Positions 6,742 through 11,584 of a stretch of DNA of 11,584 nt are shown here, one piece after another. The notes under the pieces were generated by a model that saw nothing but the letters and a program-made list of their open reading frames with translations, was not told the DNA's origin and made no database searches. The stretch's first letter is position 1, and each line of letters starts with the position of its first letter. Made by a program: the position numbers and the translations under genes. Source of the stretch: Frankiaceae bacterium (lineage in GTDB: Bacteria > Actinomycetota > Actinomycetes > Frankiales > Frankiaceae); NCBI GenBank assembly GCA_030840885.1, contig JAVEDQ010000384.1:1-11584 (forward strand), written 5' to 3'.

Positions 6742-8484
6742 CTAGGCGGCCTCGGCAGCGAGGGCACTGTCCTCGGCGGCCCTGGCCTGCAGGCCCGATT
6801 CGGTGCGCAGAGGCAGCTCCGGCAGCAGCGACGTGGTGACCAGACCGATGCTGAGCACTCCAGCGGCCAGCAGGAAGATCAGGTCCATCGAGTCGGAGAA
6901 GCCGGTGCGGAACGGCAACGCCAGCCGGTCGTCGAGGCTGCTGATGAAGGAGGTGTCCTGCAGCGCGCCACCGGCACCGCCGGCCCGCAACACCGCTGCC
7001 TGCTCGGGGTGCTCGACCAGCGCCTGCTGGAAGGCCGGAGTGCGGGCCGAGTCGGTGACGCTGGAGCCGATGTTGCCGGTCAGCGTGCTGAACAGCACCG
7101 AAAGGAAGACGGCGGTACCGATCGTCCCGCCCATCTGCCGGAAGAACGTCACCGAGGAGGTCGCGACGCCCATCTCACGGGGAGATACCGCGTTCTGGAC
7201 GGCCAGGATGATCGGCTGCATGTTGAAGCCGAGCCCGACGCCGAACAGCAGCATCACGAGCATCGTGCGCCACAGCGGAGTCTCGGCTCCGACGAGGGAG
7301 AACAGCAGCGCCGCCACCACCAGCAGAGCGGTGCCCATCACGGGGAAGCGCTTGTAGCGGCCGGTACGGGCGATGAACTGGCCCGACACCACCGCGCCGG
7401 ACATGATGCCGAGCACCAGCGGGAGCAGCTGCAGTCCGCCGACCGTGGGTGACGATCCCTTGACGATCTGCAGGTACTGCGGCAGCAGGGCCAGCGCGCC
7501 GAACATCCCCATGCCGACGATGAGGCTCGAGGCGGAGCCGATCGCGAAGGTGCGGCCACGCATGAGGCGCAGCGGCAGTAGGGCGTCGTCGCCGAAGGCG
7601 CGCTCGATCAGCAGGAAGGCGATCAGACCGACGAGGCCGATGGCGTAGCAGACGAGCGCCCTGCCCGACCCCCAGCCCCAGATCCGGCCCTGCTCGGCGA
7701 TGACCAGCAGGGGAACGAGGCAGACGACGAGGGCCAGCGCACCGGGGACGTCGATCCGGGGCTTCCGTCGCTGGGGGGCCGGCAGGTGCAGGACCTTGGT
7801 GACGACGATCAGTGCTGCGAGGCCGATCGGGAGGTTCAGGTAGAAGATCCAGCGCCAGCCGGCGACGCCGCCGATCGTGTCGGCGCCGGCCAGCAGGCCG
7901 CCGACCACGGGGCCCAGGACGCTCGAGGTGCCGAAGACCGCGAGGAAGTAGCCCTGGTACTTCGACCGTTCCCGCGGCGGCACGATGTCGCCGATGATCG
8001 CCAGCGCCATCGAGAACAAGCCGCCGGCGCCGAGGCCCTGAATGGCGCGGAAGGCCGCCAGCTCGTACATCGACTGCGAGAGGCCGCACAGCGCCGAACC
8101 GAACAGGAAGATCGTGATCGCGGCGAGGAAGAACGGCTTGCGGCCGTAGATGTCGGAGAGCTTCCCGTACAGCGGGGTCGAGATCGTCGAGGTGATGAGG
8201 AACGCCGTCGTCGCCCAGGCCTGCAGCGAGAAGCCCTGCAGGTCGTCGGCGATGGTCCGGATGGAGGTCGCGACGATCGTCTGGTCCAGCGCGGCGAGGA
8301 ACATGCCGAGCATGAGGCCGGCGAGGATCGTGAGGATCTGGCGGTGGGTGAACGACCCGGTCGACTCCGGCGTGCCACCATCGGCAGGGCCAGGTGCGGT
8401 CGGAGCGGAGGCCGCGACCGCGTCGATCGGACCGGAGTCCGTCTCGCTCATCGGGCTCGTCTCGCTCATCAGTTCGTCGCTCAT
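6742..8484 (-). CDS. MFS transporter, DHA2 family (EmrB/QacA type, 14 helices)
   Basis: A 580-aa proton-driven exporter of the inner membrane; substrate unknown, usually drugs or toxic metabolites. I chose the ATG at 8484 because GGGAG lies six bases before it; the frame stays open to 8547 but that part lacks a ribosome site. The N-terminal ~46 residues are acidic and Ala/Pro-rich and contain a small repeat (MSETSP, MSETDS). Helix 1 begins near residue 50, with the DHA2 motif LDQTIVATSIRTIADDL at 66-82. Motif A is GKLSDIYGRK (107-116), motif B RAIQGLGAG (146-154), and the antiporter motif C G185...GP(191-192)...GG(195-196). Hydrophobic segments continue to about residue 550, in number consistent with 14 helices, with a long extracytoplasmic loop near the C-terminal end before the last helix. 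The length fits the family. No TetR or MarR regulator lies next to it, which is unusual for a drug pump, so its control is unclear. Confidence 0.95.
   Translation of the reverse strand: MSDELMSETSPMSETDSGPIDAVAASAPTAPGPADGGTPESTGSFTHRQILTILAGLMLGMFLAALDQTIVATSIRTIADDLQGFSLQAWATTAFLITSTISTPLYGKLSDIYGRKPFFLAAITIFLFGSALCGLSQSMYELAAFRAIQGLGAGGLFSMALAIIGDIVPPRERSKYQGYFLAVFGTSSVLGPVVGGLLAGADTIGGVAGWRWIFYLNLPIGLAALIVVTKVLHLPAPQRRKPRIDVPGALALVVCLVPLLVIAEQGRIWGWGSGRALVCYAIGLVGLIAFLLIERAFGDDALLPLRLMRGRTFAIGSASSLIVGMGMFGALALLPQYLQIVKGSSPTVGGLQLLPLVLGIMSGAVVSGQFIARTGRYKRFPVMGTALLVVAALLFSLVGAETPLWRTMLVMLLFGVGLGFNMQPIILAVQNAVSPREMGVATSSVTFFRQMGGTIGTAVFLSVLFSTLTGNIGSSVTDSARTPAFQQALVEHPEQAAVLRAGGAGGALQDTSFISSLDDRLALPFRTGFSDSMDLIFLLAAGVLSIGLVTTSLLPELPLRTESGLQARAAEDSALAAEAA
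8440..8470 (-). repeat. 13-bp direct repeat inside the MFS N-terminus, period 18
   Basis: CGTCTCGCTCATC occurs at 8440-8452 and again at 8458-8470. The period of 18 bases keeps frame and produces the peptide repeat MSETSP/MSETDS. It places three in-frame ATG codons (8484, 8469, 8451) at the beginning of the gene; only the first has a good ribosome site. Confidence 0.8.
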
Positions 8485-8587
8485 CGCGCGCTCCCGCCGG
8501 CACCCCGGTATGCAGTCTGTGCACCCATGATGCCTTGACGCCGTCACATTCCGGACGAATGGAAGGGGACAGCTGCCCTGGCCGGGT

Positions 8588-8593
8588 TAGGTT
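8588..8593 (+). promoter_or_regulatory. Candidate -10 element of the PilZ gene
   Basis: TAGGTT fits the actinobacterial -10 pattern TANNNT and lies 29 nt before the PilZ ATG, giving a short leader with the GGAGG ribosome site. The expected -35 position shows only GGGGAC, so a housekeeping -35 is not evident. A TTGACG at 8535-8540 has no matching -10 at normal spacing. Confidence 0.3.
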
Positions 8594-8622
8594 GCGATCA
8601 TCACGACTGCGCGGGAGGACTC

Positions 8623-9285
8623 ATGACCTCGGACTTCTCCGTCGGAGGACGTCAGGCTCCGGCTGATCGCACGGTGGGGCCGGGTCCCGCAACGGGGTCG
8701 ACCGTTTCCCTGCTGCCCACCCAGGGCGTCGCGCCAGCGCTCTCGGCCCGGCTCGAGAGCTGGCTGGCCTCGCCCGGCGGGCTCGCCGTGACCGCCGAGG
8801 TCCGCCTCGACCGTTCCGGCACCGAGCTGCTCGCCGGCTCGACGGTCTGGGCCACCTTCCGCACCGGCGACGGCGGGCAGCTGGTGCTCAGCGCCCTGGC
8901 CCGACCGTCCTCCGGCGAACCGGAAGTGCTCGAGCTCACCGGTGTCGCGATGCTCGCCCGCGAGCACCGCCGGGACGCCGTCCGCGCCGGGCTCCGCCAG
9001 GACGTCCGACTCGTGACCGGCGAGGTCGAGCACTCGGCCACCACCCTGGACCTGTCCAGCGGCGGCTGCCGCGTGCAGGTCGCCGATCCGTCGGCCTTCG
9101 AGGTCGGTGGGGTCGTCGACGTCCAGCTCGAGCTCGACGGCGAGGCCCCGCTCACCACGGCAGGTCAGGTCGTCCGCAGCGACCAGGTGGCCCACGAGGT
9201 CGCGGTGCGCTTCCTGGACCTCACCGATGACGACGAGGCCGTCCTCGACGCGCTCGTCTACTCGGCGATCGGGACCTCGGGCTGA
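8623..9285 (+). CDS. PilZ domain protein, predicted c-di-GMP receptor
   Basis: A 220-aa soluble protein. Its ATG at 8623 follows a strong GGGAGG ribosome site with good spacing. Residues 1-45 look disordered. About 50-110 form a beta-rich segment (VTAEVRLDRSGTELLAGSTVWATF...) resembling the YcgR-like N-terminal domain that precedes many PilZ domains. The PilZ domain spans about 112-215 and has both ligand motifs: RxxxR as RDAVR (117-121) and DxSxxG as DLSSGG (143-148). These residues wrap a c-di-GMP dimer in characterised PilZ proteins, so binding is expected. The output partner is unknown; no flagellar, pilus or cellulose gene is in view. It is divergent from the MFS gene and stands alone. 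With the EAL protein nearby it forms a plausible degrade-and-sense pair for one second messenger, though physical pairing is inference. Confidence 0.9.
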   Translation: MTSDFSVGGRQAPADRTVGPGPATGSTVSLLPTQGVAPALSARLESWLASPGGLAVTAEVRLDRSGTELLAGSTVWATFRTGDGGQLVLSALARPSSGEPEVLELTGVAMLAREHRRDAVRAGLRQDVRLVTGEVEHSATTLDLSSGGCRVQVADPSAFEVGGVVDVQLELDGEAPLTTAGQVVRSDQVAHEVAVRFLDLTDDDEAVLDALVYSAIGTSG

Positions 9286-9302
9286 CGGGCTGACAGGCTG
9301 AC
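9279..9302 (+). repeat. Three tandem 8-bp units across the PilZ stop codon
   Basis: GGGCTGAC, GGGCTGAC and AGGCTGAC follow one another directly, then a decayed copy GGCTTGCC. The PilZ TGA is in the first unit, and each unit repeats the CTGA core, in different frames because the period is not a multiple of three. This may be a slippage product. The 28-bp convergent gap to the next gene holds no clear terminator. Confidence 0.8.
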
Positions 9303-9313
9303 GGCTTGCCGGC

Positions 9314-9592
9314 CTAGCGGTCGGCGAAGCTGGGCGAGTTCGGCCGCTGACTCGGTACGACGGACGGGTTCGGGCCCGTCAGGCTCGCGAAGCTGACGGT
9401 CGACGGGACAGGCGCGTCCATCTGGACGCCGTCCCACGGCCGCACGAGGCGCTGCACGGCGGTGGTCCGGCCGGGTCCGCTCGCCGCGACGGTGGAGAAG
9501 CGGACCTCGAACTCGCGCGGTATCGGCAGCATCGTCGCCGCCCACGGCACCGCGAGCAGATCGACGGTGGGGTCAGTCGGGGTGCGGTTCAT
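9314..9592 (-). CDS. Unrecognised 92-aa protein
   Basis: I do not recognise this gene. The ATG at 9592 is preceded by an excellent ribosome site (GAGGAG, seven bases upstream), which is the main reason to call it real. The protein has no signal peptide or transmembrane segment. It begins MNRTPTDPTVDLLAVPWAAT, has a possible beta-strand centre (REFEVRFSTVAASGPGRTTAVQRLVRPWDGVQMDAPV), and ends in a Ser/Pro/Asn-rich tail (TGPNPSVVPSQRPNSPSFADR). It may be a small soluble adaptor or a lineage-specific protein; no function is assigned. It lies 114 bp after the adk-like gene on the same strand, beyond a hairpin that may end the adk transcript, and converges on the PilZ gene. Confidence 0.65.
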   Translation of the reverse strand: MNRTPTDPTVDLLAVPWAATMLPIPREFEVRFSTVAASGPGRTTAVQRLVRPWDGVQMDAPVPSTVSFASLTGPNPSVVPSQRPNSPSFADR

Positions 9593-9661
9593 GGGAGCTC
9601 CTCGTCGACGTCCGGGGTGGACGACGAACAGGGTGCACCCGACGACTTGTCGCGGACTAGT

Positions 9662-9683
9662 GCTGTTCTTGAATCGCTGTTCT
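9662..9683. repeat. 8-bp direct repeat upstream of the 92-aa gene
   Basis: GCTGTTCT occurs at 9662-9669 and 9676-9683, a period of 14. On the minus strand this is AGAACAGC twice, located about 70-90 bp before the ATG of the 92-aa gene, where a promoter or operator would be expected. A clear -10/-35 pair is not seen. Confidence 0.4.
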
Positions 9684-9690
9684 CGGATGC

Positions 9691-9710
9691 CTGAGCCGGA
9701 GGGGGCTCAG
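9691..9710 (-). terminator. Hairpin overlapping the adk stop codon
   Basis: CTGAGCC (9691-9697) and GGCTCAG (9704-9710) form a perfect 7-bp inverted repeat with a six-base loop. The TGA stop of the adk-like gene (9709-9707) lies inside one arm. No T-tract follows on the minus strand, so it is a T-less terminator candidate or an mRNA 3'-end stabiliser. Confidence 0.5.
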
Positions 9711-10270
9711 CTCGGCATGTCGGCGACGATGCGGTCGAACACCTCGTCGGTGGACCCGTCGCCCTGGATCTCGACGAGGAGGTGGCGCTGCCGGTAGAAC
9801 TCGAGCAGCGGGGCCGTGGACTCGCTGAACACCCGCAGCCGGTTGCGAACGGTCTGCTCGTCGTCGTCGCTGCGGTCCTCGGACTCGGAACGCTGCGCGA
9901 GCCGACCGACCACGACGTCGTCAGGAACTTGGAGATAGACGGCCGCGTCGAGCGGGGTGCCGGCCTCGCTGAGGATCGTCTCGAGCTCTTCGGCCTGCGG
10001 CTCGGTGCGGGGGAAGCCGTCGAGGAGGAAGCCGTCGGCGACGTCCGGCTCGGCCAGCCGCTTCCGCGCCATCGAGACGACGATCTCGTCCGGGACGAGT
10101 TCACCGGCGTCCATGTGCTCGGCAGCCTTCTCGCCCAGCTCGGTGCCCTCCTCCTTGTGCGCGGAGAAGACTTCGCCGAAGGAGACGGTCGGGACGCCGT
10201 AGTGCTCGGACAGACGCGAGGCCTGGGTGCCCTTGCCGCTTCCCGGGGGACCGATCAGAACGAACCGCAC
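9707..10270 (-). CDS. Adenylate kinase-like NMP kinase, short-lid form, with altered AMP site
   Basis: A 187-aa protein from GTG 10270, with AAGGAG five bases upstream. Adenylate kinases transfer a phosphate from ATP to AMP. The P-loop is GPPGSGKGT (7-15), the NMP region includes LVPDE (58-62), DGFLLDGFPRT (79-89) keeps R88 and Q92, and the lid is short (QRSESEDRSDDDEQTVRNRL, 126-145) without zinc cysteines, as in actinobacterial enzymes. Numbering in the first 92 residues matches E. coli Adk. The AMP loop normally reads STGD/E followed by Arg36; here it is SFGEVFS (30-36), so Thr31 is Phe and Arg36 is Ser. Both contact AMP in E. coli Adk. The gene is not next to ribosomal-protein or secY genes, the usual home of the housekeeping adk, so this is probably a second, diverged copy. 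It may prefer another monophosphate or have weak activity. It is followed by a hairpin at its stop codon. Confidence 0.9.
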   Translation of the reverse strand: MRFVLIGPPGSGKGTQASRLSEHYGVPTVSFGEVFSAHKEEGTELGEKAAEHMDAGELVPDEIVVSMARKRLAEPDVADGFLLDGFPRTEPQAEELETILSEAGTPLDAAVYLQVPDDVVVGRLAQRSESEDRSDDDEQTVRNRLRVFSESTAPLLEFYRQRHLLVEIQGDGSTDEVFDRIVADMPS

Positions 10271-10369
10271 GCCTGCTCCTTACGTCGACACTTGAGGGCT
10301 AACGTGCCCCGTTGCGTCTACGACATGCGCCGGTTCCGATCACCGCGAGCGTGCGACTCACCACCGTCT

Positions 10370-10384
10370 GCTCCGGGCCGGAGC
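10370..10384. repeat. 15-nt palindrome at the DUF2505 ribosome site
   Basis: GCTCCGG (10370-10376), one G, then CCGGAGC (10378-10384) is a perfect inverted repeat ending 16 nt before the DUF2505 ATG. In RNA it could form a short stem just before the purine-rich ribosome site. In DNA it could be an operator in the 130-bp gap shared with the divergent adk-like gene. The rest of that gap shows no confident promoter. Confidence 0.4.
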
Positions 10385-10400
10385 GGGGAAGAAGGGAGGC

Positions 10401-10904
10401 ATGCGGTCCTTCACCTCGCAGTACGACTACGCCACCCAGCCCGCCGAGCTGGTTCGGCTCTGGTGCGACCCGGAGTTCCTCGCGGCCGTCGGTCACCGGT
10501 TCGGCGGTGTGGGCGAGCCCGAGATCACGCGCGCGGGCACCGAGATGCACGTGGTCACGCGGCGACAGTTGCCGCTGGACAAGATCCCGTCCTTCGTCCG
10601 GCGCTTCATCGCCGACGGCACCCTGCAGCAGACCGACGTCTGGCCCGCCGAGCCCGGCGACGGGACGCCGCTGACGGGGGCGTGGACCGTCGAGGGATCG
10701 ATGCCCGCGAAGATGTCGGGGACGCAGACGGTGGAGCCGACCGCCACCGGGTGCCGGATCGAGGTGAGGGGAACGGTCGACGTCTCGGCCCCGCTGGTGG
10801 CCGGGAAGATCGAGGACCTGATCTCGCGCGAGATCACCAAGCTCATCGGCGTCCAGCAGGCCTTCGCGGCCCAGTGGCTGGCCGGCGAGCGCCCCGCCGC
10901 CTGA
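10401..10904 (+). CDS. DUF2505 domain protein (START/SRPBCC-like fold)
   Basis: A 167-aa soluble protein. The start at ATG 10401 gives the usual family opening (MRSFTSQYDYATQPAELVRLWCDPEFL). The upstream sequence GAAGAAGGGAGGC is purine-rich; GGAGG is too close to the ATG, so AGAAGG is the likelier ribosome contact. The body alternates strands (TEMHVVTRRQLP, TPLTGAWTVEGSM, TQTVEPTATGCRIEVRGTVDV) and ends in a long helix (GKIEDLISREITKLIGVQQAFAAQWL compressed to about 135-160), the layout of SRPBCC ligand-binding folds. DUF2505 is common in actinobacteria and has no known function. It is divergent from the adk-like gene and converges on the sigma factor gene with only 21 bp between stops. Confidence 0.88.
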   Translation: MRSFTSQYDYATQPAELVRLWCDPEFLAAVGHRFGGVGEPEITRAGTEMHVVTRRQLPLDKIPSFVRRFIADGTLQQTDVWPAEPGDGTPLTGAWTVEGSMPAKMSGTQTVEPTATGCRIEVRGTVDVSAPLVAGKIEDLISREITKLIGVQQAFAAQWLAGERPAA

Positions 10905-10925
10905 CGAGTTGGGTACAGAGACTCC

Positions 10926-11546
10926 TCAGCCGCTCTCGGCCGCCGCGCGACGGTTCAGGTGCACGCTCAGCTTGCGCTTGATCCGCTGCAGAGCGTTGTC
11001 GATCGACTTCGTCTGCCGGTCGAGCCGATCGGCGATCTCGGCGTACGACTTGCCGTCGACGTGCATGCGCAGCACCTCGACCTCGAGGTCGGAGAGCTCG
11101 TCGTCGAGGTAGGTCTGCAACGCGCGGATGCGTTCGCTGCTCACGACCTGCTCGGCCGGGTCAGCCATCTCGCCGGCCGGCAGGACGTCGGCTATCGACC
11201 GCTCGCCGTCATCGTCGGCGCCGAGCGGGCGGGAGAAGGAGACATAGGTGTTCAACGGGCCGTGCTTCTGCCGACCGGCACCTTTCATGGCGGTGATCAG
11301 CTGCCGCTGGATGCACATGTCCGCGAAAGCGCGGAATGACGAACAACGCTGTGGATCAAAGGTCCGGATGGCCCGGTAGAGACCGATCATTCCTTCTTGG
11401 AGGACGTCGTCGGTATCGGCACCGAGGAAGAAGTACGCCCGGGCGCGGGCCCGGATCAGCGGGCGATGACGGGCGATGAGCTCGGAGAAGGCCATGTCGT
11501 TGCCGACGGACGCCGCAGCGGCCAGCTCCTCGTCGCTCGGGGTCAT
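10926..11546 (-). CDS. RNA polymerase sigma factor, SigH (sporulation sigma-H) family
   Basis: A sigma-70 family protein of 206 aa from ATG 11546, chosen because GAGGAG lies nine bases upstream; ATG 11570 would add eight residues (MSSEERRV) but has no ribosome site in the 14 bases visible before it. Region 2 covers about 14-85, with DDVLQEGMIGLYRAIRTFDP at 46-65 (core binding) and SSFRAFADMCIQRQLITAMK at 69-88 (-10 recognition). Region 4 is at about 150-195, with a helix-turn-helix in YAEIADRLDRQTKSIDNALQ (168-187). The phrases RQKHGPLNTYVSFSRPL, GKSYAEIADRL and KSIDNALQRIKRKL closely follow Bacillus SigH (RQKH-PLNSYVSLNKP, KSIDNALQRVKRKL). There is no anti-sigma gene at its 3' side; what lies upstream is outside the window. 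In this organism the regulon is unknown, so the SigH name marks homology, not a proven role in sporulation. The short 21-bp convergent gap to DUF2505 holds no terminator. Confidence 0.93.
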   Translation of the reverse strand: MTPSDEELAAAASVGNDMAFSELIARHRPLIRARARAYFFLGADTDDVLQEGMIGLYRAIRTFDPQRCSSFRAFADMCIQRQLITAMKGAGRQKHGPLNTYVSFSRPLGADDDGERSIADVLPAGEMADPAEQVVSSERIRALQTYLDDELSDLEVEVLRMHVDGKSYAEIADRLDRQTKSIDNALQRIKRKLSVHLNRRAAAESG

Positions 11547-11584
11547 GACGCGTCGCTCCTCGCTGGACATTGCCGCTGCACTCG

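Noticed and set aside
8485..8547. 21-residue upstream extension of the MFS protein
   Set aside because: The extension has no ribosome site and is Cys/Arg/His-rich, unlike the family; ATG 8484 has GGGAG at good spacing.
9782..10981. Plus-strand open frame of 399 codons across adk and DUF2505
   Set aside because: It overlaps two well-supported genes in other frames and shows no family motif; a GC-rich shadow.
1..11584. CRISPR array, insertion sequence or toxin-antitoxin module
   Set aside because: No regularly spaced repeats, transposase, or small paired genes with such motifs were found.

Overview
The window is about 11.6 kb of very GC-rich DNA (G/C at most third codon positions, several GTG starts, few T-tracts at gene ends). 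The gene content is that of an actinobacterium. The family mix suggests a soil or rock-dwelling group such as Geodermatophilaceae; that placement is an impression from gene style, not a measured result. It reads as ordinary chromosome: no transposase, integrase, phage gene or CRISPR array is visible.

Layout. 1-2731 (minus): a SRAP/YedK-type DNA-crosslink protein, then a DUF445 membrane protein whose GTG start overlaps the SRAP stop, then an LtrA-family membrane protein cut by the left edge. 2732-2983: a divergent intergenic region with a long hairpin-rich leader, including a perfect 24-nt palindrome, in front of a plus-strand DEAD-box RNA helicase (2984-4432). 4433-4501: a convergent gap filled almost entirely by one large hairpin. 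4502-6598 (minus): a membrane-anchored GGDEF-EAL protein. 6630-6703 (plus): tRNA-Thr(UGU). 6742-8484 (minus): a DHA2-type 14-helix drug/solute exporter. 8623-9285 (plus): a PilZ-domain protein. 9314-9592 (minus): an unrecognised 92-aa protein. 9707-10270 (minus): an adenylate-kinase-like enzyme with two altered AMP-site residues. 10401-10904 (plus): a DUF2505 protein. 10926-11546 (minus): a sigma factor close to sporulation SigH.

How the parts may work together. The clearest functional link is cyclic di-GMP. The GGDEF-EAL protein has a complete EAL active site but a GGNEF signature with a retained RxxD I-site, so it is predicted to degrade c-di-GMP. About 2 kb away sits a PilZ protein with both c-di-GMP-binding motifs. 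SRAP and DUF445 appear translationally coupled, with LtrA 87 bp downstream. The other genes look like single transcription units. I did not find a clear multi-gene novel system. The items most worth a second look are the adenylate-kinase paralogue, the helicase leader, the T-less convergent hairpin, the c-di-GMP pair and the small gene after adk.
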